From the NCBI RefSeq assembly GCF_000368625.1, contig NZ_KB849577.1, positions 1 to 59,656 on the forward strand: a stretch of DNA of 59,656 bases, read 5' to 3'. Both the position numbers and the translations under genes were made by a program. This document shows, one piece after another, positions 22,182 to 30,933 of this stretch (position 1 is the stretch's first letter; each line of letters starts with the position of its first letter). Origin of the DNA: Acinetobacter schindleri CIP 107287 (lineage in GTDB: Bacteria; Pseudomonadota; Gammaproteobacteria; Pseudomonadales; Moraxellaceae). A model generated the notes under the pieces. The model was not told the origin of the DNA. It was given only the letters and a program-made list of their open reading frames with translations, and made no database searches.

Positions 22182-23018
22182 TTATCGAGAATTTAGCACA
22201 CATTTGTTCGTTTGATCAGCTAATTGTTGCCAGCCTTGGATAAAGTCCCCTGCCCCACTCATGCTTTCGTCTACATGCTGGAAAACTACCGGGTTCAGTT
22301 TTCTGTACTGATTGGCATTGGCATGTCCCTCAGCCAGCAGACACATTTTGGTCTGTGCGCGGGTGTCCTGCAGGTACTTGATCTGTGCAACCGTTGGTGA
22401 TACATGCGGATCATCGGTGAGTGCACCCATAAACTTCAGGTTTAGCGGACGCTCCAGATATTGATAGGCATCATGATATGACCAATAGGGGCGTGGCTTG
22501 GAAGTTGAACTATAACGTTGTGCTGTCGTCAGCATATTTTGTGCAAAAGCACGTGCATTTTTCCAGTAAGTTTCACGGTACTGTGGCATTTGCTGGGAAC
22601 GCAGCGCAGCAATAAAGAAACCGATGCGAACTGCATTATTTGGATCCAGCCAGACATGTGTATCAACCGTATTTTTTAATGCTTCACCACGCGGATTACG
22701 CATTGGTAAAGGATTAATAATGTTGGAATCCAGAATTGCGATACTTTTATTACTTTCTTCGAGTACTTTTGCCAAAGGCGCTTCATGGGCCTGTCCCAGC
22801 CAGATCACCAGCCCCGCATCCTGAATGGTTTTACGATGTGCCGGGGTCAGGCTGACGTCATGTCCAGTCTGATTGGCCAATAATAAGGTTGGCTGCTCTA
22901 CCCCTTGGGTAATTTTTTTAGCAATCAGGTAAATCGGATGCGTAGAAACCACCAGACTTTGTGACCAACTTAAGGTACTCAATAAAGCCAGGGCACAGAA
23001 CGCAAAGAAACGGGACAT
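22182..23018 (-). CDS. znuA: Zinc ABC transporter substrate-binding protein ZnuA
   Basis: 278 residues from ATG 23018, giving a clean signal peptide (FFAFCALALLSTLSWS); a GTG at 23042 adds eight residues but sits only 5 nt from the Zur box. This periplasmic cluster A-I protein has histidine ligand regions at VSTHPIYLIAKK (about residue 25), TPAHRKTI, DTHVWLDP and the C-terminal lobe LLAEGHANANQY. The His-rich loop of many ZnuA proteins is missing. It is divergent from zur-znuC-znuB and would deliver Zn2+ to ZnuBC. Confidence 0.9.
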   Translation of the reverse strand: MSRFFAFCALALLSTLSWSQSLVVSTHPIYLIAKKITQGVEQPTLLLANQTGHDVSLTPAHRKTIQDAGLVIWLGQAHEAPLAKVLEESNKSIAILDSNIINPLPMRNPRGEALKNTVDTHVWLDPNNAVRIGFFIAALRSQQMPQYRETYWKNARAFAQNMLTTAQRYSSTSKPRPYWSYHDAYQYLERPLNLKFMGALTDDPHVSPTVAQIKYLQDTRAQTKMCLLAEGHANANQYRKLNPVVFQHVDESMSGAGDFIQGWQQLADQTNKCVLNSR

Positions 23019-23046
23019 GGGTGAAAATCGCGGTAAAAACACTAAG

Positions 23047-23061
23047 TGTTATAATATAACA
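23047..23061. promoter_or_regulatory. Zur box between znuA and zur
   Basis: Perfect 15-nt palindrome TGTTATAATATAACA, closely matching the gamma-proteobacterial Zur operator core. It overlaps the expected minus-strand promoter of znuA and lies about 100 nt upstream of zur, so it could control both directions. Confidence 0.8.
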
Positions 23062-23156
23062 AATTTGCAAAAATACCTATGCCCAATCGAAACTGACAAC
23101 GCTTCATGATAAGATTTAAAATTCTTTTAATTTCAGTTTCGCACTTGAGGTGAACT

Positions 23157-23654
23157 ATGGGTTCCTGTTCGCACGAACACCACAACGCATTGCACGGCGT
23201 ACACGATCATCCGAACGTGGAACAACGCCTGGCTGAAGCGGAAAGCCTGTGTGCAGCAACTGGTGCGCGACTTACGCCTTTGCGTAAGGAAGTCCTCGAA
23301 CTGATTTTAAATGCTTCAGGTCCCATGGGCGCCTATGACCTGCTGGCCAAGATTAAAAATAATAGTGATCGTCCTGCGGCACCACCCACAGTATATCGCA
23401 CGCTCGACTTTTTATTAGAAAAAGGTTTTATTCACCGTCTGACTTCTATTAATGCCTATATTCCATGCTGTCATCCACGTGAAGGGCACCAAGCAGCTTT
23501 CCTGATTTGTACTGAATGTAAAGCCGTAACAGAAGCATCTGCACAAGGATTACTGGATCAGCTCGACGCATTGGCAAGCTCAGATGATTTTAGTGCCCAT
23601 CACAGCATCATTGAGATTTCAGGAATCTGTCAGCAGTGTCGCAACAAAACCTAA
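23157..23654 (+). CDS. zur: Zinc uptake regulator Zur (Fur family)
   Basis: 165 residues. This DNA-binding repressor is active with bound zinc. The winged helix (ARLTPLRKEVLELILNAS) and PPTVYRTLDFLLEKGFIHRL are Fur-superfamily hallmarks. A CxxC pair (LICTECKAV) and a terminal CQQC form the structural zinc site. The His-rich N terminus (HEHHNALHGVHDH) is as in other Acinetobacter Zur. A GAGGTG ribosome site precedes the start. Its 3' end overlaps the znuC start by 19 nt. Confidence 0.93.
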   Translation: MGSCSHEHHNALHGVHDHPNVEQRLAEAESLCAATGARLTPLRKEVLELILNASGPMGAYDLLAKIKNNSDRPAAPPTVYRTLDFLLEKGFIHRLTSINAYIPCCHPREGHQAAFLICTECKAVTEASAQGLLDQLDALASSDDFSAHHSIIEISGICQQCRNKT

Positions 23655-24418
23655 CGCCCGTACCGCTGATTCAACTTTCTAAAATTTGGGTCAATATCGA
23701 TGAGCAGGACATCTTAAAAGACATTGATTTCTCTTTGCAGGAGAAAGAAATTGTCACACTCATTGGTCCAAATGGTGCCGGCAAGTCGACTTTAATTAAA
23801 GTTATGCTCGGGATTGTGAAACCGCAATCCGGTGAGATTAATACAGCACGCAAGCTGAAATTTTCTTATGTGCCACAAAAATTCAATCCTTCACATAGCT
23901 TGCCGCTACGGGTAAAAGATCTGTTGGCACTCGAGAAATGTCCTTCAGCTATTAAAGCTGAAATCATCCGTGATACCGGTATTGCCAAGCTGGAAAATTC
24001 CAAAGTTCAACAGCTTTCTGGCGGGGAGCGTCAACGTGTATTATTAGCACGCGCTTTACTACGCCAGCCGGATATCCTGGTGCTAGACGAACCCATGCAA
24101 GGTCTGGATATCCAATCCGAAGCCGAGCTGTATGAATATGTGCGTAGTCTGCCAGAAAAATATGGCTGTGCCATTTTAATGGTCTCGCATGACCTGCAAT
24201 GGGTAATGCAAGGCACGCATCGTGTGGTTTGTCTGAATAAACATATTTGCTGTAGCGGATTACCGGAAAGTGTGCAGCAGCATCCAGAATATCAGGCGAT
24301 CTTTGGCACCACTCGGGTGTTCTACCAGCATCATCATGATCACTGTGCCCATGGCGACTCTGCAACACCTTGTCAGCACGATACACGACCGCATATTCAC
24401 CCCGAGCCGGAAGCTTAA
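23636..24418 (+). CDS. znuC: Zinc ABC transporter ATP-binding protein ZnuC
   Basis: 260 residues. The ATPase of the zinc importer has Walker A GPNGAGKSTLIK (about residue 43), Q-loop VPQKFNP, signature LSGGERQRV (about 127), Walker B ILVLDEP and H-loop VSHDL. The C terminus is rich in His (HHHDHCAHGD, HDTRPHIH), possibly a zinc-sensing or buffering tail. It overlaps zur, so regulator and transporter are made from one transcript. Confidence 0.95.
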   Translation: MSQQNLTPVPLIQLSKIWVNIDEQDILKDIDFSLQEKEIVTLIGPNGAGKSTLIKVMLGIVKPQSGEINTARKLKFSYVPQKFNPSHSLPLRVKDLLALEKCPSAIKAEIIRDTGIAKLENSKVQQLSGGERQRVLLARALLRQPDILVLDEPMQGLDIQSEAELYEYVRSLPEKYGCAILMVSHDLQWVMQGTHRVVCLNKHICCSGLPESVQQHPEYQAIFGTTRVFYQHHHDHCAHGDSATPCQHDTRPHIHPEPEA

Positions 24419-24421
24419 GCC

Positions 24422-25222
24422 ATGATGGACTGGTTACAACTGCTTTTACCTGCATGGATCATGGGAACACTCTTGGTGTTCCTGACTGCGCCGCTGGGCT
24501 GTCTGATGCTGTGGCGTCGTATGTCTTTCTTTGCCGATACCATGGCGCATGGCACTTTACTGGGTGTTGCCATTGCTGGTGCCATAAGTCTGCCGCTGTG
24601 GATCGGTGTGACCTTTATTGCCCTGTTGCTGGTGGCTATTTTATGGGTGCTGTACGATCCTCGCTTACCGAACGATGCATTGCTTGCCCTCTGCTCAGCC
24701 ACCCTGCTCTGCTCAGGCTTATTGTTCATTCAGCATTTACCGAGTTTAAGACCGGAACTGCTGAGTTATCTGTTCGGTGATTTGCTGACGATTTCCTGGA
24801 ATGATTTACCCACTTTTGCTGTGGTGATTATTGTTGCACTGGCTGTGATTTATAAAAGCTGGCAGGCACAGATCCAGATTGCCATTGATCCTGATATGGC
24901 GATCAGCGAAGGTGTGAATGCCAAATTACAACGCCTGATCTTTATGTTGTTACTGGCCCTATTCACCGTATTGGCACTTCGAGCAGTAGGTTCACTTCTA
25001 ATGGGAGCCCTGCTGGTCATTCCGGCACTGACGGCTCGCTTGCTGGCAAACTCACCAAGACAAATGGTGATCTGGGCCTTCGTGATTGCTCAGATTGGGG
25101 TAACGGTTGGTCTCTGGTCAAGTGCAGGCCTCAACACTTCGACAGGTCTAACCATTGTCCTGACCATGTCAGTGCTTTTCACCCTGATCTTCTGTATACA
25201 GAAGTTTAAGAAACTGAGTTAA
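24422..25222 (+). CDS. znuB: Zinc ABC transporter permease ZnuB
   Basis: 266 residues with eight or so membrane helices. ABC-3 family signature regions include LGCLMLWRRMSFFADTMAHGTLLGVA near the N terminus and ALRAVGSLLMGALLVIPALTARLLA around residue 190. It starts 3 nt after znuC and completes the importer with ZnuA. Confidence 0.94.
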   Translation: MMDWLQLLLPAWIMGTLLVFLTAPLGCLMLWRRMSFFADTMAHGTLLGVAIAGAISLPLWIGVTFIALLLVAILWVLYDPRLPNDALLALCSATLLCSGLLFIQHLPSLRPELLSYLFGDLLTISWNDLPTFAVVIIVALAVIYKSWQAQIQIAIDPDMAISEGVNAKLQRLIFMLLLALFTVLALRAVGSLLMGALLVIPALTARLLANSPRQMVIWAFVIAQIGVTVGLWSSAGLNTSTGLTIVLTMSVLFTLIFCIQKFKKLS

Positions 25223-25225
25223 GTC

Positions 25226-25708
25226 ATGCAGAGCAAACGCTATTTGATTAGTGCCTGTTTGCTCGGTCATAAATTCCGTTACGATGGACAGGATTGTCTG
25301 CTCAAGGAACTGCTGCAACATCTGCTACCTGATCAATATGTCAGTCTTTGCCCTGAAGTCAGTGGTGGCTTAGCCATCCCCCGCCCGCCTGCCGAGATTC
25401 AATCTAGGAATGGTCACAATGTACTGCTACGCCACGCTCATGTTGTCGATATAAATGGTATAGATATTTCAGAGGCTTTTATTCAAGGCGCCTATGCTGC
25501 TTTAGATCTTGCCCGAAGATTTCAAGTAACACATGCCATCCTCAAAGCCAATAGCCCATCTTGTGGCAGTGACCTGATTTATGATGGATCATTTACTGGG
25601 ACAAAAATTCAAGGTCAAGGCGTCACTGCTGCCCTGTTGCAACAACACGGCATTATCGTGATGACCGAACAAGATTTTTTGAAACAGTTAAAAGTTCAAC
25701 CTGAGTAA
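25226..25708 (+). CDS. DUF523 family protein
   Basis: A 160-residue cytoplasmic protein with the conserved ISACLLGHKFRYDG start, CPEVSGGLAIPRPPAEI, and LKANSPSCGS motifs of DUF523 (the YbbK-like N-terminal domain). Conserved cysteines in SACLLG, CPEV and SPSCGS suggest metal or thiol chemistry, but the reaction is unknown. It begins 3 nt after znuB, so it is probably co-expressed with zinc uptake. That association is inference. Confidence 0.8.
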   Translation: MQSKRYLISACLLGHKFRYDGQDCLLKELLQHLLPDQYVSLCPEVSGGLAIPRPPAEIQSRNGHNVLLRHAHVVDINGIDISEAFIQGAYAALDLARRFQVTHAILKANSPSCGSDLIYDGSFTGTKIQGQGVTAALLQQHGIIVMTEQDFLKQLKVQPE

Positions 25709-25718
25709 GTTCACTCCC

Positions 25719-26039
25719 CTATTCAAAGTGGCAAACATAATCCACAACTTCTCGGCATAACAGTTTAAACCGACTATGTTTAGGTACATAGAAAGATTGT
25801 CCTGGTACATAACGCTGATAATGCGCATCCTCACCGATCTGCACCAGACATTCACCGGAAATAATTTCCAGACGTTCTGCCACAGCAGTTTCAAACACGA
25901 TCGGCTGTTCTGTCGGCAGGAACACACCTAAAGTTTTTTGAGTGCCATCCGGCAACTGAATGCAATGACTGATACAACAGCCATATTCATGGATAGTTGG
26001 TTTTTTAATAATAGACACGCAGTCGAATTGACCAGACAT
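25719..26039 (-). CDS. ppnP: Pyrimidine/purine nucleoside phosphorylase PpnP
   Basis: 106 residues from ATG 26039, which has GAGGTATTCCT upstream; a longer start at 26078 adds an unlikely Asn/Lys-rich leader. It is a single-domain cupin of the former DUF1255 family, matching E. coli PpnP (YaiE), which phosphorolyses several nucleosides. Visible family segments are LGVFLPTEQPIVFETAVAERLEIISGEC and YVPGQSFYVPKHSRFKL. It is convergent with DUF523. Confidence 0.87.
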   Translation of the reverse strand: MSGQFDCVSIIKKPTIHEYGCCISHCIQLPDGTQKTLGVFLPTEQPIVFETAVAERLEIISGECLVQIGEDAHYQRYVPGQSFYVPKHSRFKLLCREVVDYVCHFE

Positions 26040-26128
26040 AGGAATACCTCTTTTATTATTTTTATGTTTTATATTCAAAAGCTAGCGACATCACATTGTT
26101 TTTATTTTTGTGTAATGCACCTTTATGT

Positions 26129-26752
26129 TTAAGCCTGATGCACCAAACTGAGCAAGGTTGCAGCGCAGGCAAACAGCACGGCAAAGCTGCGATTTAATAT
26201 TTTTTGTTGCTTTGCTGATGTCAATAATCTTAAAACTTTCGCTGCCAATCCGGTATAACCCGCCATCACAATCAGATCAATGGTGACCATGGTTGCTGCC
26301 ATAATCACGTACTGAATCCACTGAGGTTTGGACAGATCCAGAAACTGTGGCAACACCGCAAGCAGGAACACAATCGCCTTTGGATTACTCATATTCACAA
26401 GAAAACCATACAGCACCAACTTCCCCGCTGATTTACGGGTTAATTCATGCTGAATCTCAATTGACTGCATCGGCGCAGTCCACTGTAAATATGCTAGATA
26501 GAGCAGGTAGCCCACACCGAACCATTTCACCAGCAGGAATGCCCAAGGTGTCGTAGCAAATAACACCCCAGCGCCGGCAGCGACAATGGCGATTTGAACT
26601 AGTAAAGCCAACTGCAAGCCTAAAGCATTCCAGTAGCCATGTCGAAAACCGTAATTCAGGCCACTCGACATCGAAGCAATGGCGCCCGCACCCGGGGAAA
26701 TGCTAATCACCCAACAGGCCAGCATGTAGGCAAACCAAACTTGATAGGACAT
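26129..26752 (-). CDS. LysE/RhtB family amino-acid exporter
   Basis: A 207-residue inner-membrane protein with about six hydrophobic helices. The RhtB signature is seen in WVISISPGAGAIASMSSGLNYGFRHG and GFLVNMSNPKAIVFLLAVLPQF. The substrate is probably amino acids or their derivatives, not determinable here. It is divergent from the DyP peroxidase, with an inverted repeat between them. Confidence 0.87.
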   Translation of the reverse strand: MSYQVWFAYMLACWVISISPGAGAIASMSSGLNYGFRHGYWNALGLQLALLVQIAIVAAGAGVLFATTPWAFLLVKWFGVGYLLYLAYLQWTAPMQSIEIQHELTRKSAGKLVLYGFLVNMSNPKAIVFLLAVLPQFLDLSKPQWIQYVIMAATMVTIDLIVMAGYTGLAAKVLRLLTSAKQQKILNRSFAVLFACAATLLSLVHQA

Positions 26753-26801
26753 GAATCTGCTCGATAGAAAACTTGAAGCGTATTATATGACTTTTCAAAT
26801 A

Positions 26802-26839
26802 TATTCAGATCAAAATCTCGCTAAAATTTAATCTGAATA
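26802..26839. repeat. Inverted repeat between lysE-like and DyP genes
   Basis: TATTCAGAT (26802-26810) and ATCTGAATA (26831-26839), nine perfect pairs across 20 nt, with further partial symmetry inside. The position in a divergent promoter region suggests an operator for an unseen regulator. Confidence 0.4.
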
Positions 26840-26910
26840 CTATTCACCCAGTATGGCTTCAGGCACAATAGTTCGATTAAATACAGGAATTTTTATTACA
26901 GGAGCCATGA

Positions 26911-27831
26911 ATGACAGCCCAATCTGTAATTTTGCCATTACCTTCAGATCATGCTCGTTTTATTGTTTTACGTCTTAAAGATCTCAGCATTGAAGATTTT
27001 AAAGAGCAATTAGAACAATTATTTACGACACGTGATCGTCTGATTACTCAACATCCTAATGCGCAAATTAAAACAGGCGTGGCTTTTGGTCCTGAACTGT
27101 GGGCGAAACTTTATGATCAAGCTCCTGTAGGCTTTAAACAACTCGAGCCGATTCAAGGTTCATTTGATATGCCAGTTATTCCTGCGGATGTACTGATTCA
27201 TATTGCTAGCGCACGTGCTGATATCTGCTTTGCTTTAAGTCAGGCTTTCTTTGAAGGAATTCGCGATCAAGTTGAAGTGCTGGATGAACGTGTCTGCTTC
27301 CGCTATTTTGATGGACGTGATATTACCGGCTTCATCGATGGTACTGAAAACCCGCAATTCCCGGATGATCGCGCTGAAGTCGCTTTAGTCGGTGAAGATG
27401 CCGGTATTTTCCAGGATGGTTCATTTATTTTTGCACAGCGTTATGCGCATAATCTGGAAAAATGGAAAAAGCTAAAAGTTGATGCTCAAGAGCAAGTAAT
27501 GGGTCGTACCAAGCTTGAATCAATTGAGCTCGATGATGATGTAAAACCTGCCAATGCACATGTTGCTCGTACAGTAGTTGAAGACGAGGAAGGTGAAGAA
27601 ATGGAAATTTTACGTCACTCCCTGCCTTATGGTGATGGTCGTGGTGACCAAGGCCTGTTCTTCATTGCCTACACCAAAGATTTAAACATTATTGATGCCA
27701 TGTTAGAGCGTATGTTCGGTACGTCTGGCGATGGAATACATGACCGCTTGCTCCACTTCGTGACTCCAATAGATGGTGCATATTACTTTGCGCCGAGTGA
27801 GGAATTGCTGGAAGAGGTTTTGGAAGGGTAA
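26911..27831 (+). CDS. Dyp-type heme peroxidase
   Basis: 306 residues of a cytoplasmic DyP peroxidase of the YfeX (B) class. The catalytic GFIDGTENP motif (GxxDG, distal Asp, about residue 146) is present. The proximal heme His is probably H217 in PANAHVART. The active-site Arg lies in EILRHSLPYGDGRGDQGLFFIAY. The acidic C-terminal tail is normal. YfeX-like enzymes oxidise porphyrins and dyes with peroxide. An encapsulin partner is not seen nearby. Confidence 0.92.
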   Translation: MTAQSVILPLPSDHARFIVLRLKDLSIEDFKEQLEQLFTTRDRLITQHPNAQIKTGVAFGPELWAKLYDQAPVGFKQLEPIQGSFDMPVIPADVLIHIASARADICFALSQAFFEGIRDQVEVLDERVCFRYFDGRDITGFIDGTENPQFPDDRAEVALVGEDAGIFQDGSFIFAQRYAHNLEKWKKLKVDAQEQVMGRTKLESIELDDDVKPANAHVARTVVEDEEGEEMEILRHSLPYGDGRGDQGLFFIAYTKDLNIIDAMLERMFGTSGDGIHDRLLHFVTPIDGAYYFAPSEELLEEVLEG

Positions 27832-27835
27832 AGTG

Positions 27836-27860
27836 AAAAGCCGATGAAAGTCGGCTTTTT
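27836..27860. terminator. Bidirectional terminator after DyP gene
   Basis: AAAAGCCGA / TCGGCTTTT, 9-bp stem with a 6-nt loop. It sits between the DyP peroxidase and the end of the T6SS immunity gene. Confidence 0.85.
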
Positions 27861-27873
27861 AAATCAATTATTC

Positions 27874-28740
27874 TTAGAATGAGAATTCTTTTTTATTATT
27901 TCCTTCAAAATATTTTATATTCAAATTATTATCAATCTCTACATTCTTTCCTGCATATATATATTTTTCTGAAATTAAGTTAAAATCTTTAACTTTCATA
28001 ATCCTTAAATTGGCCCCTTCTTCATCAAAAAACGGAGATACTATTAAAAAGAAATCTTTTTCTCCTTTCAAGAGCACACTCATTCCATCTTGAGGATTAA
28101 TAAAGTTATACTTATTCAACATTGTTTGCGAAGATATCAATCTTAACCCATTACACTTATTTAATTTAATATTATTTATACATTTAAAATGAATATCGGA
28201 TGAATAGGGCAATTTAGAAAATTCTTTATTATTTAAATTCAAATCCTCTATTTTACTTATACGACCTTTTTCAAAATTATAACATTCATCTTCAATATTA
28301 ATATTATTATTTTTTAAAAAATAGGTAGTTCCTGATAAACAAATTTTATTACCCTTCTTATTGTATTTTATAATAGCAGGTTCATTATAAATCTCCCTTA
28401 ACTTACCATCAACAAAATTACCTACCATCTGAGGAACAGGAATTACTTTTTTCCCTAACGGGTCTAATATAACTATCAGCTTAACAACTCTACTTTCACC
28501 TACACCTAAATCTCTATTATGATTTAAGATTAATAACACTTTATCATTTGAAAAATTAGGTAAATCTTTAATATGCTTATTATAAACCTCAAGCTTATCT
28601 TTCGAACAAAAATCAATATTTCCACCTTCAAAATAACATTTTGAGACATTATCTGAAGTTATCAATATATTTTCTTTGGGGTATGTACAACTCGAAAATC
28701 CTAAAATAGAAAGAAATAATAAAATTAATTTGAACTGCAT
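27874..28740 (-). CDS. Putative T6SS immunity lipoprotein
   Basis: A 288-residue protein with a lipoprotein signal (MQFKLILLFLSILGFSSC, lipobox FSSC), so it faces the periplasm. It is very Asn/Lys/Ile-rich with AT-rich codons. No family is recognised. It begins 9 nt after the peptidoglycan-hydrolase effector stop and is last in the vgrG-effector-lipoprotein operon. Since the effector acts on cell wall, a periplasmic lipoprotein directly downstream is the expected form and place for its immunity protein. This role is inference from context. Confidence 0.62.
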   Translation of the reverse strand: MQFKLILLFLSILGFSSCTYPKENILITSDNVSKCYFEGGNIDFCSKDKLEVYNKHIKDLPNFSNDKVLLILNHNRDLGVGESRVVKLIVILDPLGKKVIPVPQMVGNFVDGKLREIYNEPAIIKYNKKGNKICLSGTTYFLKNNNINIEDECYNFEKGRISKIEDLNLNNKEFSKLPYSSDIHFKCINNIKLNKCNGLRLISSQTMLNKYNFINPQDGMSVLLKGEKDFFLIVSPFFDEEGANLRIMKVKDFNLISEKYIYAGKNVEIDNNLNIKYFEGNNKKEFSF

Positions 28741-28749
28741 TTTTAAAAC

Positions 28750-30918
28750 CTATTTATTTGAATGATAAGTATGTATTTTCTCAAATATAACTTTAACTTT
28801 CTCAGTAGAATGTTTATTTGCTTTATTTGTTCTAGATTCATGGTAACCAATATTACCATCAGAAATAACCCCATATTTATTCTTTTTTCCCTTTGGTAAA
28901 GCAATTGAAGCCCACTCTTTAGAAGCATCAACCATAGCCTGTTCTACAGTTTTATTTCCATTAATAATCAGGTTATAGATAGATGAACGACCTCTTAATA
29001 AATGTTCCTTAAAGACTCTTTCTTGCATATCATGATCATACAACTCATTACCAGTCAAATTTAGTCTTGCTTTAGCTGCCGCTAGAGTAGAAGGAATCGT
29101 TTGATATTTCCCCGTTGCAAATCTTCTTCTATTATCATCCCATTTATATTTTTTCGCAGCCTCTAAAAGCTCATCAATAGTTTTCCCAGTAATTGTACCT
29201 GGCAAGTCATTCATTTTCCCATATTTGACCCTTTTCCCTTCAGGAGCTCCCGCATTCCAAGCTTCATAGCTACCTTCACCACTAGCAATTGCGTCCCCTA
29301 ACTCTTTTACAAGATCATCAATAGTTTGGTCTGTTATTTTAGAAATAGTAGAAGTATTTACAATTATTCCTGCACAATTAAAAATAGAATTTATATTTAG
29401 TGATTTAGCAATCTCAACTATCGGCTTACCATTTAGATCTTTAATCTCTTTTTTAAAGTATTCATCATTAAAGTAAATACTCGAGAATCTTGTTACATCA
29501 AAATGAACCCAAGTAGTTGCTCCATTTGCTCCACTCTTAAATTTTGTTGGCTCTAAATATATTTTATCAGAAGCCCTTTCTTCACTTGCTCCCATTTTTA
29601 CAGTCATAATTTCTTTTCTAATAAACTCTACATCTTCTATAGCCTTAGTTCTTTTCCCATTTTTTTTGATGTGTATATCTAGCGCTAAACCCATATGGTT
29701 TACTGTGGTTCTGCCTTTTTTCTTATTATCACCTATACATCTATAACCAGATTCAATATAAGCCACTTCAAGGCCTTTAGGTTTAAATTCATTTTTTAAA
29801 TAGAAATTTAAAGATTTTAATATCCATATTAATGACCTATGTAATCCTGGATATTCATTGGCAGTATTAAAGCCTGACTTTGTATTTCTTCTATTCATAC
29901 CATAGCCTGAACATTCTCCACAAGGGCAACTGGCTTTAGCCATAAAATTAGCAATCGGGTATTCATAATAAAACTTATCTAAAGCAACTAAAACACTGCC
30001 ACATATTTTTCCAGTTTCTGGCACCCCCATATAATCTCTTTGAAACTGTTTAATACATTTCGCAGTTAAAGGAGTAAACTCATCTGTAGGTAATGCACCT
30101 CCAAATCCAGCTAATCTGATATTAACTTCTCTAATTAATTCACTTTGACCTTTTGATATACACTGAGGATTATTTTCACACAAATTTTTGGTATTGGTTT
30201 TAGGTGTTCCACTCTCTTGGCTACGGTCTTCTGTAATATCAATTTTTACCGATTCTGAAAGTGCTTTTTTCCCTTCTTCATACCATTCATTAAGTTGTTC
30301 TAACGCTTTCCTTTGGTATTCTTCAAATGTAGTAGCAATGCCTGTATCTGCCGTAGTAGCAACTTTTTTATCTTCTGTTTTACTTTTTTCTATTGGTTGA
30401 GTACTCGTTTTTTTATTCGTACTAATATTATTCCCTGTTGCAGGTGTATTAACTGGTAGCTTAATTACTTGGCCTATACTAATTCTATTAGCATCTTTTA
30501 TTCTATTCAGCTTTTCAAGTGCTCGAACTGTGGTCTGATATTTCTGCGCAATAGATGATAAAGTTTCACCCTTTTCAATAGTATGTGTTTTACGCTTATA
30601 ACTTCCCTGACTTCCATTATTATCAACTGTTTTTAAATCCAATAGAATTTTAGGGCTAATTACCGTGACAAGCATACGATCTTTCGACATTGTGAATGTC
30701 TGAACTTTTTTCATACCTATGCCAAAAAGGCTTTTGACGTAAATATCTAAAACTGTTCCTTTATCTCTTTGAATCTCGTATAGGCATCCTTTAGAGTTGG
30801 TAAAGCCACGCACTACATGTTGGCCTGTTTTACTATTTTTAACTTCATATTGAACTTTAGAAATTGGGTTACCCAATAAATCTAAAATTTGTATGGTTGC
30901 TAAAGACTTATTCACCAT
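28750..30918 (-). CDS. T6SS peptidoglycan-hydrolase effector, two catalytic domains
   Basis: 722 residues. Domains in order: beta-rich TTR/carboxypeptidase-regulatory-like N terminus (about 5-95), probably the VgrG adaptor; LysM (111-155); Lys/Thr linker; peptidoglycan-binding-1-like helical domain (about 258-316). Next comes an M15-like peptidase (about 330-480) with H408, D414 (HMGLALDIH) and H472 (WVHFD) as likely zinc ligands. Last is a C-terminal lambda-endolysin (GH104)-like region, 545-722, with candidate Glu548 in SGEGSYEAWN, then TGKYQTIPS and KEWASIALP. It would cut both peptide stems and glycan strands in rivals. No signal peptide, as expected for VgrG delivery. Encoded 15 nt after vgrG; codons are far more AT-rich than in vgrG. 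Confidence 0.8.
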   Translation of the reverse strand: MVNKSLATIQILDLLGNPISKVQYEVKNSKTGQHVVRGFTNSKGCLYEIQRDKGTVLDIYVKSLFGIGMKKVQTFTMSKDRMLVTVISPKILLDLKTVDNNGSQGSYKRKTHTIEKGETLSSIAQKYQTTVRALEKLNRIKDANRISIGQVIKLPVNTPATGNNISTNKKTSTQPIEKSKTEDKKVATTADTGIATTFEEYQRKALEQLNEWYEEGKKALSESVKIDITEDRSQESGTPKTNTKNLCENNPQCISKGQSELIREVNIRLAGFGGALPTDEFTPLTAKCIKQFQRDYMGVPETGKICGSVLVALDKFYYEYPIANFMAKASCPCGECSGYGMNRRNTKSGFNTANEYPGLHRSLIWILKSLNFYLKNEFKPKGLEVAYIESGYRCIGDNKKKGRTTVNHMGLALDIHIKKNGKRTKAIEDVEFIRKEIMTVKMGASEERASDKIYLEPTKFKSGANGATTWVHFDVTRFSSIYFNDEYFKKEIKDLNGKPIVEIAKSLNINSIFNCAGIIVNTSTISKITDQTIDDLVKELGDAIASGEGSYEAWNAGAPEGKRVKYGKMNDLPGTITGKTIDELLEAAKKYKWDDNRRRFATGKYQTIPSTLAAAKARLNLTGNELYDHDMQERVFKEHLLRGRSSIYNLIINGNKTVEQAMVDASKEWASIALPKGKKNKYGVISDGNIGYHESRTNKANKHSTEKVKVIFEKIHTYHSNK

Positions 30919-30933
30919 TTTTGTTTTTATATC

